Source: Desmodus rotundus
Taxonomy: Eukaryota; Chordata; Mammalia; Chiroptera; Phyllostomidae
Reading direction: 5' to 3'
Assembly (NCBI RefSeq): GCF_022682495.2
Contig: NC_071398.1
Span: forward strand, 15,568,934-15,632,933
DNA: 64,000 nucleotides
Each line of letters opens with the position of its first letter. Position 1 is the stretch's first letter. This document shows, piece after piece, positions 20,393 to 32,499 of the stretch. The position numbers and the translations under genes were made by a program. The notes under the pieces are model-generated. The model saw only the letters and a list, made by a program, of their open reading frames with translations. It had not been told where the DNA came from and did no database searches.

Positions 20393-21860
20393 GCTGTAAA
20401 GCGGGAAATCCTTTCCATGTTGGCTACTCTAATAGAAGCCATGGTCTGTCTGGTCTGAACCTGGCTCTGACATAATTGTCACGGAGTCATCAGGAACCTC
20501 AAGGATTCTCTGCCCTGCCACCCTGTGACATGGGAGGAAACCCTGCCAGTCTGGCTCCCAGGGCTGGAGCCATTGCCATATCCACAGGCTCTGGGAAGGA
20601 AGCAGAGTCGGAGCCTCTGCAGAATGAGGTTAATGAGAATCTGCTCCAGGCTCCAGGGGTTTTGAGCCTTAATTAATACTTTCAGGGCCCTCAGTGATTG
20701 TGAAATCAGAGGTTCTGTAAATCTGCACAGCAGTGGCCTTATTAGTACCAGTGCATTACGCAGGAGAAAGAAGTCAGCCTTCTGATCACTGACTTAGGTC
20801 CCTGGAGAGGCTGGTCCCGGGAGCTCAGACTATGCTGTTGCTGTCTCAAATGGCCCCTTGTTTTGCTTTCTGAGGCCACACCTAGGGTCTCAGTGGTCTG
20901 GATCAGGCTGGAACTCCAGGGCAGAAGCCACCCTGAGCACCATGGCCAGGATTCTGATAGACAGTTGACCTTCACTTTGGAGGTCTGTACAGGGCAACCA
21001 GGCAGACCCCCCACACAGAAGTCTTGGTAATTGTCCCTCCAGGCCTAAAGAAGGTGAAGCGATTCCTTTTCTATAAATCTCAGGACTCTAATGAGAGCGC
21101 CAGCCACCTCCCAGGCAGCCATCCTTTTTGTGTTTGCTATGCCTCCTAGGTTTGAGCACCTTCAGGCTCAGTGGGGCCCTGACTAAGGACCAGCTCTGAC
21201 CTTGACCCAGGGCAGCCTGGGGGCCTAGAACCATCCCATTTTGCCTTAGCTCTAGGCACGTGGGGGTAGAGGGAAGCACATGCCAGGAGCCAGGGTCTGT
21301 GGCCCTGGCTGTTCTCAGCTCTAGGGCTGATGACTCTTGAACTTAGGGACTCTGAGGCCCATGAACTTGAATATCTGCAGCCCAGGGAGCTTATTTTAAT
21401 CTGGGTGGCCCTCGATATCCTCAACCCAAAGGACCCATAGCCCCCAGTGCCTACTGACCCAGAGGCCTGTGACCCTGGACCTCTCTGACCGACCGCTTTG
21501 ATGGGTATCTTTTCAAACATGGCACTGCCTTCCCCCCGCCCCACTGAATCCTGTTTCTGGTGGCTAATCCCAGCTCTCCACATTTCCCTTAGGTGTGTTA
21601 CCTTCTAATGCATACAAGTTGTCATTCCTGCCAGGTAGATCTGAGGATTGTGAACCTCATCTTCCACGTCAACTGTCCCGCCCTTCCTCTCTCCCTCCTG
21701 GCTTCCTGACATCCTCAAACTTTGCCAGAATATTATTGATCTCTTTCCTTATCCAGGGCCTGTCAAACCAGATGGAGCTGAGGCCAGAGCCAATGGCCTC
21801 CTGCCAGATACTCCATCGGGGCTGACATAGATCTCTTCCCCACACTTCCCAGGGCAATAG
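20393..21860. other. Unique non-coding DNA
   Basis: No recognised repeat. The minus frame at 21146-21583 (145 residues) has no motif. A GC-rich stretch of low-order repetition, with phrases such as CCC-AGTGCC, lies near 21430-21480. No gene is called. Confidence 0.4.
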
Positions 21861-21864
21861 TGGA

Positions 21865-22085
21865 GTGTCATGGTTAGACCTACTGGTACTGGAGACAGCT
21901 TCCTGGATTCAAACCCTGTCTCTACCTCTTACCTCCTGTGTGACCCTGGGCAAGTTGCTTAACCTTTCTGTGCATCATCTGTAAAATAAGGGCAATTATA
22001 ATACTATTGCACAAGGTTGTTATGAGGATTAAATGAAATCATTTGTGGGAAGGGCTCTGGGCCTGGCATACAGTAAACATCAAGG
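21865..22085 (+). repeat. MIR SINE, nearly complete
   Basis: The best MIR in the window: TTCCTGGATTCAAACCCTGT, TGTGTGACCCTGGGCAAGTT, GCTTAACCTTTCTGTGCATC, TGTAAAATAAGGGCAATTAT, GTTGTTATGAGGATTAAATG and TGGCATACAGTAAACAT. Confidence 0.9.
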
Positions 22086-22473
22086 TAAGGTCAGCTGTCA
22101 ATGGTGCCAAACTAGCTCTTTCTGAATCTCCTTGAATATCCATTGTCCGTGTCTAAGAATGTGTCCTGAGAGGGTGGACATGCATATTGCCCAAGCTAAG
22201 GTGACCCCTGTCCATAATTTTCCCCCAGACCATCCCCCGGCCTCCCACCACAGCAAAAGAAATGCCGCTCACAACAGATGGATGCTGAAACTCCCTCCCC
22301 AAAAGTTTGTGTAGCATGCCCAGTAAGCAGCCCCCAGCCTGGCTGACTACCCCACTCCTCACCCAGCTGCCTCCCAGGGCCCAAGGCAGCACAGTGAGGC
22401 TGCTTAATGAGAGGGTACAGGCCTCTGCCTAATGAGACCGTCTTAAGAGCAGTTTGGGGAGGCTGGCATTCTT

Positions 22474-22483
22474 CTATTTATAG
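22474..22483. promoter_or_regulatory. Candidate MEF2 site
   Basis: CTATTTATAG is a perfect match to the MEF2 consensus YTA(A/T)4TAR. It lies in a repeat-free 22380-22610 stretch with AT-rich blocks (CTGCCTAATGAGACC, TTTTATTATGTTTTC). Short motifs occur by chance, so the function is only suggested. Confidence 0.25.
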
Positions 22484-22739
22484 TTAAACTTCTCTGCCAT
22501 TATGACCCATCTCTAATTTGGGATCTCTTTTATTATGTTTTCTTTATGTTCTCTTCATGTGGATGAGTGGAAAAATAAATGAAAGGGAAAATCGCAGTGT
22601 GGCGGAGAGGAAAAACTGCCCGGGGGGGAGTGGCAGGCTTTATGTTCACTGTCTCAGTGGCATGTCTGGGGTGTCCTGGGGCATCAGAACAAGACCTGGC
22701 CTTTCCCAGGTGTGGTCATGTGTTGTTCATGGGGCAGGC

Positions 22740-22860
22740 ACCCCATTCTGACTGTGGTAACAGACTGGAGTTTGAATCCTGGCTTTGCCATTTGCGCCCT
22801 GGCTGCCCTTGGGTAGGTCCTACCCCTCCAGGCCTTACATGGTGAGCTGCAATGCACAGT
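22740..22860 (+). repeat. MIR SINE fragment
   Basis: Sense MIR: ACTGGAGTTTGAATCCTGGC, TTTGCCATTTGCGCCCTGGC and GCCCTTGGGTAGGTCC. Confidence 0.65.
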
Positions 22861-24059
22861 TCCCTTGGAGATGACAAAGGACAGCTGAGCAGCAAGAACA
22901 GGAGAGGCTGAGGACCAGCTCTGGCCTGCCCTAGGTTTCCAAGGCCTCATGCCTTTTGGAGGCCAGAGAACCATGCCTCACCCCACTCTGGCATTGACAA
23001 TGCCCTGCGAGGTGCGGGAGCCCGGAGAGACCAGGCTGAGATGCAGTCCTGTCTGGAATGGGGACTATTCTCTCAGCCTCCCCACAGAGAGGCAGGAGTT
23101 AACATGGTCTCAGTGGGTCACCCAGTTGCAGCCACAGATATCCCTGTGCGCAAATCCATTTTAGGAGGGTGGCTGGGAACTTCTCACTATGGAGCAAAGC
23201 CTGACTTATTTTAAGCTGGGTGGAACACAGGGCTTCGTGTCTCTGTGGTCTGTGGTCTGTGCACACGGTGAGGCTGTGGTGGCTGAGCCCAGCTTTTGGC
23301 CCTCATCTGAACTCCTATGGGTTAGCTTGCCTGCAGGAGTGCCCATTCTCCACCCCCAAGGTCTGGCTTGACTCCCATCAGGCCAACTGGACAGGGCAGG
23401 TCTACCCATAGGCCCCCTCCTGGGGCAAAGCAGGCAGATGCTAGGGGTTAACAGGGTAGCCAAAGCCATGTCTAGAGGCAGTGGCTAGGTCAAGGTCACT
23501 CATCCCTGTAGGGTTAAATGAGTTAAACATGAAACACTTAGAATCATGACTGATATTTTGAAGTAACTTTGTGACCCAGCCCTGCCCCTCTGTCAAATGA
23601 CAGGACAGTCCATCACCTGTGATGCCCCCCACCCCACAATGGGCAGGGAATGAAGGATCCCTACCTCAGGGCTGGCAGTGAGTCCAGGGCAGGTTGCCAG
23701 CAGCTGTGGTTCCACCTGGTTAGGGTGGCGGGTACATGTAGGATTCCAGACGCCTTCTCCATCTGACTTCTCAGCCCACTTTCCTTTGCTCATGAAGGGG
23801 CCTTGGCAAGTCCTTGGCTTTCCCCATGACCCTTGCCCTTAGGGTTCAAGTCAGTGTGTACCATGTCTCAAACCCTGCCATGTCAGTCAGAACCCTAAGC
23901 GACCCTCTGGCACGTCGGTTGCTCCTCTCCGTGGCTCCGGTAAGGGTGGGCTGGCCACCCATGGAGACGCGCCTGGTGCCCTCTAATGAGGTGCTGCCCC
24001 AGCTCTCAGCAGGTTTGTCTGTCAGCACACCCAGGACTGAGCAGCCCGGTGCCCTGGCC

Positions 24060-24240
24060 CCGGGACAGATTTGGATTCCACTTCTAGCTGCCTCCAACAC
24101 ATCACTGGGCTTTTCAGAGCCAGTCTCCTTACTGGCCGTGTGAGGGTTAAGATTCCAACCTCAAGGGTCATTTGAGGATTGGATAGGAGAACAAATGGGC
24201 ATACCCAATCTGGGGGGCTGACATGCAGTAGGGAGGTGTT
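24060..24240 (+). repeat. Degenerate MIR fragment
   Basis: GATTTGGATTCCACTTCTAG, CAGTCTCCTTACTGGCCGTG and TTTGAGGATTGGATAGGAGA resemble MIR positions in order. Weak. Confidence 0.4.
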
Positions 24241-24369
24241 CATCTCCTCCCACAAGGCCTCAGTGACTCACAGGGGTAGCAAGGGGCCCTAGGACAAATA
24301 TAGCCTGGCCTGCCAGTTTCATTTCCTTAATTTCTCACCAGTCCACCCCCTCCTTGTCTTACCCACCAT

Positions 24370-24940
24370 GTTTGTCCTTTTTCAGGCCTCTCTAGACCTC
24401 CTTGCTGACCCCTCCAGTCATTTCTCCACACTTGGGATGAACTTGAGAACAAACGAATCAGAGCATGGCACCCCTTGCCTATATGTATGGCTCCCCCCAT
24501 CCTCGGGGTAAAGTTCAGATTGACCCGACCCATTAGACTGATGTGATCTATCCCTGTCTGCTACTCACTCATCACCACTCCTGCAACTGTCCCCAGCTTG
24601 TTCTATGGGAGAGCTGCACAGAGTGACTTGCTCCCTGGACGTGCCTTGCACTCTGTCCCTCCAACTCTCCTGTCTATGGAATGAGCTGGATTTGGCCTCT
24701 GTGAACCCCTTCTCCCTCCTACTCTCAGCTCCACCTAATAGAAAAACTCTCAGACAGGATCCCGATCTTTTTCAGCCACCATCACATAGTCAAATATCTA
24801 TCCTATTTAAGCCTTGCCCTGCTCAACATAGAGCCTGCAGTCGGACAGGGGCTTGTAGTGTGCCTGTCTGTTCTCTCTTGCTGCAGCTCATCCTCCATTT
24901 GCTACCTACCATGTTGACCATCTCTTTGGGGGTGGACTAG
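24370..24940 (+). repeat. L2 LINE fragment
   Basis: Sense L2 text: GGCTCCCCCCATCCTCGGGG, AAGTTCAGATTGACCC, CTGATGTGATCTATCCCTGT, CTCATCACCACTCCTGCAAC, TTGCACTCTGTCCCTCCAAC and ATGGAATGAGCTGGA. This is the end of L2 ORF2 running into the 3' UTR. Confidence 0.6.
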
Positions 24941-25359
24941 AGCTGGGGAGCCAGATGGAGAGAGAAGCATGAGGCCCAGGAAGAGCTTTCTTGACAGTGG
25001 GACTGAGATCCGGCATCCTGCCATTCTACATGGCAGATGCGTAACTTCAGGATCTTTCTGAACTGGGCTCTTTCATGGCTTCCTTAGAGATCCTCTTCAC
25101 CCCCTCCCCACTAGGAACTTCCAAATGCAATTCTCTGCCATGGGGTTCATCTCCTTGCATGGCTGCTTGTGACCCACCACAGCCTCTTTCTGTCATTGCC
25201 CCCTCTCCTGGAAGGAAGCTCTCTTGGGCAGGATCCCTTTGTGGTGGCCCCAGGCCAGCTCCCTTCTGTTGGGAGTTTGCAAGTGAGTGTGAAGCCCACG
25301 CTCTGTGGGCACCTGTACGCCACTGAGGAAAGCTTGGATGTTAGCATTCTAAGAATGTG

Positions 25360-25720
25360 GGGACCCCCTGGAGGGTTCGAAGCAGGGGAATGACGTGATA
25401 GGTATCTACTGCAAGGGTCCAGGCAAAAGATGATGCTGGGTTTTCCTAGAGTGAGAGTACGGAGGGCAGGAGCTGGCTGGACTGAAGGTGGAGCTGATGG
25501 ACATGCTGCCGTTTTGGATGTGAGGGGCAATGAAGGAGGAGTCAAGTTTTGGGCTTCAGGATAACTAGGTGAATGGAGGTACCAATCACGGAGAAGGGGA
25601 AGTCTGAGACAGAGTAGGTTGAAGGGGTCAGAAATCAAGGGTTTGGTCTTAGTCACACAACATCTGAGATGCCTGTCTGATACCAAGGGGAGATATCCAG
25701 GAGGCACATTTTTCATCTGC
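25360..25720 (-). repeat. L2 LINE fragment
   Basis: Complement of L2: GGAGGGTTCGAAGCAGGGGA, ATGACGTGATAGGTATCTAC, GCAAGGGTCCAGGCAAAAGA, GTCAAGTTTTGGGCTTCAGG and CATCTGAGATGCCTGTCTGA. The minus frame at 25147-25716 (189 residues) runs through this L2. Its composition is repeat-derived, so it is not called as a gene. Confidence 0.7.
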
Positions 25721-26429
25721 CCGTACGGTGCCTTTGTACAGATGAGAGAAAGGTATCCTTTCCTTCAAGTGAACATAGCCTCCTACCAGGGCACAGGGCC
25801 TGGTGAGCAGAGCCCAGCTGGGCCTCAGCCCCATGAATCCCTTCGGCCATGCACCCTTGTGCAGCGAACAAACTATACAGCGCTGCACAGTAGCCCTGGA
25901 TGTGCAAGTCTGGAGCTCAGGGGGTATTTGGGACATTAGCTTATAGGATGTTGATTTGGATGCTGTGTGGAACGGTGACTCTCCCACTCCCAGCCAAAGT
26001 GGGGAGGAAGGACTGGAATGCACCAAGGTGGACTGAGAGCTTTTCCTTTCCAGGGCCAGAGCTTTCCTTCTCTTCCTGCAGGTGAAGCCCTTCCACTTCC
26101 CTGCAGAGCTGTGCGCCCCTCAGCCTTGTCTTCTCTAGGTCCATCCTGGAGAGCAGCACACAGGCAGGGAGTGAGGAAGCCTTGTTCTCTCTCTCTCTCT
26201 CCTCTCACTTTCCATCCTTCCCACAGGGATGTTAATCCCTGTCACCATGCTAATGGCCATAGTGTTCCCAGAGTGGCCTGGCAGCCAGGGTAAGCACCAA
26301 GCTGGGGGAGGGACCTTGAGATCTGACAAGAGTGCCCCTGGCAACGTGACAGGGGAAAAACAGGAGTAGTCCACCAGGACATAGAGGCCATAATGGCTGA
26401 AGAAGCAAGCAACCAAGTGTTTGACAGAG

Positions 26430-26645
26430 GTGTGGTTGGCGTCAGACTGACCAGATTCAAAGCCCAGGGCCAGCTCTTACCAGCTGGGTGACCTTGGCAA
26501 GTCCATTAGCAGCCTTAAGCCTCAGTTCACCCTGTAAAATGGGGCCATAAAAGTATCCACCTCATAAAACTATGGTAAGAAAGAATGAGTTCTTTCACAT
26601 AAAGCAAATGGCATAGTACTTCAAATTGTAAGCTCCCACCCAGTC
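26430..26645 (+). repeat. MIR SINE
   Basis: Sense MIR: GTCAGACTGACCAGATTCAA, AGCTGGGTGACCTTGGCAAG, TTAAGCCTCAGTTCACCCTG and TGTAAAATGGGGCCATAAAA. Confidence 0.85.
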
Positions 26646-26649
26646 AAAT

Positions 26650-27220
26650 ATATGCTTATATGGTACATTTTAGAAAAGCCCTTCCCAGTGGCATTCCAAA
26701 GCTCCCTGTTAGTTGCTGAGCAAAGCAGGCAGGATGGGAAGTGGCCTTGCTGAGCTAGTAAACCTCAGAAGCTTCTTCCTGCCTCCCCAAATTGGGGTCC
26801 TCAAGGAGTCACATCCCCAGAGCCACGTGGAGGTCAGGCTTGAGTCATGGCAGCTAAACAGGGGACTCTCCATTTTGCAAATACTTCCAGGAAAGGCAAT
26901 TTTGCAATTCCTCTGGACCTGGTCCAGCATTGTACACCCCCCTGCCCCTGTACATTTTCCTGGATTGTGCCCCAGCCTTACCATTGAACATTTTTCTATC
27001 TTCAGAGTAAAAGGGAAGTGAGCTCAGAGTGGAGGCTTTTGTTCTGCCACCCCCAGACCTTCTCTTCAGCCACTTATGGGGTCCTGAACCTCTTTAAAAA
27101 TCTGATGAGTGAGTGCCTTTAGACTCCTTTTCCAGAAAAAATAAATCACCAAAATACATATGCCCATGAGCCAAATTTCACAAGATTCCTCATCTTTTAG
27201 GAAAGGTGTCTAAGTTGACG
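26650..27220. other. Unique non-coding DNA
   Basis: No repeat or gene was recognised. The frames at 26709-26984 (-) and 26713-27021 (+) are opposite-strand mirrors of each other, which argues against coding. Confidence 0.4.
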
Positions 27221-27224
27221 GCTA

Positions 27225-27410
27225 AGCTGATGGGGTTTGGGGTTGAGTTTCCTGAGTTGCGATGCTGATTCTACTATTCTACTATTTGAGGACTGTGAGA
27301 CCTCAAACAAATCATGTAACATCTATAACCTCGGTTCCTTTTATCCATGAAAGGAAAGCAGCAACACTAGCTTCTTCATAAAGTTTTGAAAGGTTAAATG
27401 TAGAGTGATC
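27225..27410 (+). repeat. MIR SINE fragment
   Basis: Degenerate sense MIR: GAGTTGCGATGCTGATTCTA, GACTGTGAGACCTCAAACAA and CATAAAGTTTTGAAAGGTTA. Another faint MIR may lie at 27645-27745. Confidence 0.55.
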
Positions 27411-28259
27411 AACTTGTCCCTGTTTGGTACTTTCCCATGTTCACACTGAATGTCCTGCTTCCAGGGAAGCCCCTCGGAAGCTGATGAACTAGGACTGCTG
27501 GTCCCTTTAGTAAATGACATGATGCCCAGGAAGCAATTAGCCAAGTACAGGCAGTTCATCCAGGTTCTGTTGCCGTTAGCTAACACTACTGGTCTTTTCC
27601 TTAATTAATCGATCTAAGAGGAATGTTCCCCTAGGGATCAGGAGGCCGGGACTTGGTTTACCACTCAGTCCCCCATCCTGTTCTAATGGCTTCCTGGGCA
27701 GCCCTCCAGCCTCCCTGGGCCTCAGTTTGTTCACCACATCAAACAAGGGAGATGAACTTGAGAGTCACTGGGGATTCTTCCCATAAAGCTTATGAGATTT
27801 CTCCAGGGATGCCCTCCCAGTACCTGATAAGGCAGCCTCGAGTGTAGATGGCACCAGCTCCTCATTTGCCTCCTTGACAAGTCGATGAGCAAGGCCCACA
27901 TGAACTCCAGCAACACCGTCTCCCCAGGCTGAAGTCCGGATTGGAAATCTCATTTGTACCTCGGTAGTGATGTTTTACCTACCGCTAGGACTTATTTGGC
28001 TCATAAAAAATCTTGACTGACCTAGGTGTGGGGGGGAAATTACAAGATCACTGATGTCGTTTTGTTTTCGCAAGGTTAGGAGTTGGCCCCAGGAATGAAT
28101 GTGCCAGAAATGGAGATTGTTCCCAGGAAAGCCTTTCCCTTGAAGAGATGTGAAGGGGTAGGTGGAATCTAGTGTCAGCCTCTCCTTGTAGGGCCTACCT
28201 CAACATTCAGATTTAAGTCAAGCCATATATACCAGTAGGAAATAACTGGGACCCACCCT

Positions 28260-28380
28260 ATGTTTTGGGGTGTGCAAATCCTTGAGCACATGGGTCCTAG
28301 GTTATCCGCTTCCGCTGCCTGTGTACCCTAGCACTGGACACACAGAAGTGCTCAATAATAGGTATACTTACCTTGTCATT
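28260..28380 (+). repeat. L2 LINE 3' end
   Basis: Sense L2 terminal text: GTGTACCCTAGCACTGGACA, CACAGAAGTGCTCAATAATA. Confidence 0.6.
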
Positions 28381-28384
28381 TTCA

Positions 28385-29320
28385 GGCACTTCACTGGTTA
28401 GGGCCTCTGTAGATATCTTATTGAGTTGCCTGCAGCAGGCTTCATTGACAAAGAAGTCTGTTTTGTTTTAGCTCTAACACGGGGGTAACGCCAGGACAGA
28501 GCTCCCCAGACTTTGGGACATGGATTCCTCTCAGATTATTTGATGAGTGTCTTGTTGGGCCCTACGGATGAGGGGCAGGTAGGTAACTAGCCTGGAAAGG
28601 ATTAATCTTGGGGCCAGAAATGAAGCTAGCCTTTATACCGGGGGAGAGAAAGACTTCTGGACTGAGAGGCCTCTGGTTCTGAGGTGCGAAGATAGTGTGA
28701 TCAACCATCCCGGTTTGCCTGGGACTGTCCTGGTTTTAATGCATCCCAGGAAGCTCCTCAGTCCCAGGCCAAGTGGGACAGTTGGTTGCCCTACGTGGAG
28801 CTGTCTGGGTGATCCAGTGTGGGAACCAAATGCCCACATGGAGGCAGGAAGGAGCAAGAGAGAGAATAATAGAGGCCCCACTGGGCAGCTGCTGTTGGCT
28901 GGGAGGGGCTGATGGCAACACCAACAGGGCTGATCAGTGGAGGCCACAGCAGCGTCTGAAGGCAAGCCATTTCTGAGACACACGACTTTTAGAAGACCTG
29001 ATATCTGGCTACAAACCTTGTCAGGACTGATCTCTTGGCCCCAAGAAGAGAGAATCCCTTCCTGAAGCCAGTGTGTGGCTTCGGGGGTGACCAGGGAAGC
29101 CAGCAGTGCTTAACTGAGTGGCCATCGAAGGGTCACTGGCAGCAGAGGCAGCCTTGTAGCCAAAGAAGCTAGCATGTGTGTCTGGAACACAGGTGAGACG
29201 CCAGGAGCTTCTCAGACATTGCTGGGGGTTCACTTGAACGGGGTACTTAACCCAGGCAGGTGCTGGTGGGAGCTCTAATGTGAGGCATGAGAGAGAAATG
29301 TCACCCTAGCTTTGCTCTGA
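28385..29320. other. Unique non-coding DNA
   Basis: No recognised repeat or gene. The frames at 28633-28983 (-) and 28697-28976 (+) overlap on opposite strands and carry no motif. Confidence 0.4.
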
Positions 29321-29325
29321 GCTGG

Positions 29326-29798
29326 TGTGGTAGACTGAATAATGGCCTTCACCTTCCTTCCAGCCAAGAGATCCAGAAACTATCAATGTTAGCTTATGTG
29401 GCAAACGGGATTTTGTAGATGGGATTAAACTAAGGATCTTGAGATGGAAAAATTATCCTGAATTATCGGGGGAGGGAGTCCTAAATATAATCACAGTATG
29501 AGGTCGAAGAAAGAAACTGGAAGGGTGATGTGATGACAGAAACAGAGATTGCAATGATGTACTTTGAAGGTGGAGGAAAGGGCCACGAGCCAAGGAATAC
29601 AGGGGGCCACCAGAATCTGAGAAGGCAAGGATTCTTCCCTCAGACCCGCCAAAAGGAACCAGCCCTGTCAACACCTTGACTTTAACCCATCGAAACTAAT
29701 CTTCGACTTCTGACCTCCAGAACCGTACAGGAATAAATCTGTTTTAGCCACTACGTTTGTGGTGATTCCTTACAGCAGCAACGCAAAACTAATACTGC
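29326..29798 (+). mobile_element. MaLR-like LTR (family uncertain)
   Basis: LTR text: TGGTAGACTGAATAATGGCC, CGGGATTTTGTAGATGGGAT, AAGGATCTTGAGATGGAAAA, CAGAGATTGCAATGATG, CCTCCAGAACCGTACAGGAA, an AATAAATCTG polyadenylation signal and the end GCAAAACTAATA. No internal retroviral region is attached, so it behaves as a solo LTR. The frame at 29453-29674 is a shadow. Confidence 0.7.
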
Positions 29799-31290
29799 TA
29801 GTGAGTCACAGTATGGTCCCATCTCAATTCAGACATTTCTCTTCCCAGTGACACCTCCTCATTAGCGAGCTGAGAAAAGTGGGAGAGAACATGGAGACCC
29901 TTTGCAGTGTGACTGTCCTGAAGATTAAGCGGCCCAGTGTCTCAGACTCGGCACCTAGAACAGAACTTGAAATGTATTATGTGCCCAACAAACATTTGCA
30001 AAGTGAAAGACTACATTTCAGCCCAGTGATCAAATCAGCATAGCTTGGGAGGGAGCAGCAGTGCCCCCTAGGGGGTCACTGACATGGACTCCCACTGAAG
30101 ACCATGGATCCTGACCCTCAGAGTGCCCCTCTTCACGTGACCCAGCTATTTCCAGACCCAAGAGGCTCAGGCGGTCTCACTGGATGAGTCACCTGGGAAG
30201 GGCTGCTAAGTGGTTTCAACAAAAACATTGGACACTCTCAAAAATTTGTCAACTAAGACACTCCACACCATGTAAAAAGATTATTAATGAAGTCCCCATT
30301 GTGTCTCATATTTTACATGGTGCTGTGTGGATCTTATTCATTTAATTCTTCTTTCTGTTTCTGGGAAAAAGGAAGCTGACCTTAGAAGGCTGAAGGATCC
30401 ATTCTTGCTGCTCCAGCGCCTAACCTGGGCATCCACTGGCCCATAGATCGCCCTTGACATTGAACACACATCCACTCTGTAATTGTCCATAGAGATTAAG
30501 GCAGGTTTCAAATTGGAGCAACAGATTATTTTACTGAAGAAAAAAATGTATTCCTTTTCCTAAGAGTTCTCAAGGGAGCTGAACATTGTGTCTAAGGTAC
30601 CAACTTCTTTATCAAGAAAATCGAGGAGGTAAGCCTTAGCATCCCTCTAAGCCTTAGCATCTAAGGTGAAAACATGCAGGTTTGAATTGATTTGTCACCA
30701 ATTGTACATTTATGAAAGGGAAGAGTCCAGCAGACCTAACAGCTATGTGAGGGCACTTAGGGACTCGTTCTGGCTGTTGAAAGAGAGAGGCCTGAAGTGA
30801 TGCAGGGTGTGTGTGGAGGGGGCTTCTCCCACCTCTGGTGATGGAGTTCCCACAGGTTTTGTCCTGGCGTTGTTGTGACCCGTATCCGCCAGGCTGTACA
30901 CCGTACAGGGTGTGGACTAGCTGTGCCTTGTCCACTTGTTGTATGCTCTGCAGAGTCCATGGCTGGGTCTGGCATAAGGTAATGTTCCACAAATGCTTCC
31001 AGAACTTCACTGAATTGTCCCCACAGCTGGGGTGGTGGAATACTTTGTACTTTATATGACAGGTGCACACAGTTCTGTTGGTGAAACCTCCCCCTCCTCC
31101 CGGCCATCTCAGAAGTGAGTCCTGTGGGGGAGGGCATGTATTGCCCTGGCCCTGGCCCCCAGCCTGCCAGCTCCATTGATCCCAGGGCTCTCTCCACCTG
31201 TCAACTCACCCAGAAGCCCGGAGTCACCTGCCTCACCCCAGCAAACGGGAAGGTGGCTTTTCCGTTTCTCCTTCCTTTTGCTCCCTTTGT
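29799..31290. other. Unique non-coding DNA; CTCF-like site near 30,065
   Basis: No repeat family was recognised. GTGCCCCCTAGGGGGTC at 30061-30077 contains the palindrome CCCCCTAGGGGG and half-matches a CTCF motif. The minus frames at 30654-31070 and 30757-31197 overlap each other in different phases and show no domain. Confidence 0.35.
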
Positions 31291-31294
31291 TCTT

Positions 31295-31420
31295 CTCATA
31301 CTGATGGAGCACCTAACCTAGCAGGCTAGCCAGTGTTCTGGGTGCTGGGGACACAAGACAGGCAAGGACCCAGCTTGGAAAGCCCTTTACTGAGGTGCAC
31401 ACTGAACAAGGTTGAACTTT
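31295..31420 (-). repeat. L2 LINE 3' end fragment
   Basis: TGATGGAGCACCTAACCTAG, CAGTGTTCTGGGTGCTGGGG and GACACAAGACAGGCAAGGAC are the complement of the L2 terminus. Confidence 0.6.
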
Positions 31421-31599
31421 ACTTCTCAGAGAGAGAAGGGGAGGGAACTTGGTTACAAGTTACCCAGAGAAGTGGACATTTGCTATTTTGTGCCTTTTAG
31501 CATCCATTCCCTCTTCCATTGGCCCTGTATTCCACTTTTCATTTGGACATTCATTCTTCCCTCATGCAGCCTGTGGACTTCCCACTCTTCCCCAGCTGC

Positions 31600-32037
31600 A
31601 GGGCGGGCCTTGGTAAAGTAAAGCCAATCAGCACATCCCATCCACCTGGCCACAGCAATCACCTAAGGGGTGGACATCAGACCCAATCTGGGTCAATCAG
31701 ACCGTGGGGACTTTTGATGGGCCCCTGAGGAAATGTTCTCTTCATCATCTTGAGAAAAACCCACTGACTCTTCTGGTCGGTCAGAGTGTGACCATGGGTT
31801 TGGAACAGCTTTCACCTCTTTATGGCCTTGAATATGGCCATGCTGGGGATGAAGCCCATAACCAGAGGCAGGCGGTCCTGAGAGAATCACAGAGTGGTGA
31901 AGCCAGGGCCCTGCCTGAGCCTCGGCTGGAGCCTTGGCCACCTCTAGACTTGAGGTTACGTGAGCCAATCCAATCCCTTTATGTTTGTGCTAGTTTGGGT
32001 TGGGTTTTCTATGACCTGCAGATTAGACCATACTGTT
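31600..32037 (+). repeat. Ancient interspersed repeat, LTR-like, family unresolved
   Basis: CCAATCAGCACATCCCATCC, GGGTCAATCAGACCGTGGGG, GGTTACGTGAGCCAATCCAA, GCTAGTTTGGGTTGGGTTTT and the end GACCATACTG resemble an old mammalian multicopy repeat I recall but cannot name safely. The frame at 31704-32039 reads through it and is probably chance. Confidence 0.45.
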
Positions 32038-32130
32038 AGGGGAAAGCCCCAAGAGTCTAGCTTCAGGATCAACTCAGAAGAACTGGCCTGTAGCCTTATT
32101 CAAATTCACAAGAGCTTTAATAGGAGAAAC

Positions 32131-32132
<2 letters not shown>

Positions 32133-32179
<47 letters not shown>
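32133..32179. repeat. CA microsatellite
   Basis: About 23 uninterrupted CA units. The longest dinucleotide repeat in the window, probably highly polymorphic. The run of threonine-histidine residues in the frame at 31960-32481 comes from it. Confidence 0.97.
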
Positions 32180-32181
<2 letters not shown>

Positions 32182-32252
32182 GCAAGGCAGATGTTGCCAG
32201 GTAGTTGTGCCCAGTGGGAAAGGTCCACACCCCTCCCAGGACAGGGTCTCCC

Positions 32253-32454
32253 TTTTTTTTTTTTTTTTAATTTAATAGACAGAGGGCAAGGGAGGGGAGA
32301 AAGAGGAGAGAAACATCAGTGTGTGGTTGCCTCTTGCGTGCCCCCTACTGGGGACCTGGCCTGCAAAACAGGCATGTGCCCTGACTGGAATCAAACCAGT
32401 GACCCTGTGGTTTGCAGGCTGCCACTCAATCCACTGAACCACAGCAGCCAAGGC
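32253..32454 (-). mobile_element. VES tRNA-derived SINE 3
   Basis: Antisense VES: a T-run at the left (32253-32268), then GAGAAAGAGGAGAGAAACAT, TTGCCTCTTGCGTGCCCCCT, GGCATGTGCCCTGACTGGAA and CAATCCACTGAACCACAGCA. Flanking copies CAGGGTCTCCCTTTT (32242-32256, overlapping the T-run) and CAGGGTTCCCTTTT (32455-32468) form a near-perfect target-site duplication. Confidence 0.92.
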
Positions 32455-32499
32455 CAGGGTTCCCTTTTTATAGGGGGTTAATAGTAAAACCATATGGTG

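Noticed and set aside
25147..25716. 189-residue open frame on the minus strand
   Set aside because: It runs through an antisense L2 fragment (25360-25720), has no domain and no splice context. L2 remnants often hold frames.
32133..32179. Possible CRISPR-like or tandem array
   Set aside because: A simple CA dinucleotide repeat; no spacers.
31960..32481. 173-residue open frame with a long threonine-histidine repeat
   Set aside because: The repeat is the CA microsatellite and the end of the frame is an antisense VES SINE. It is a chance fusion of repeats.
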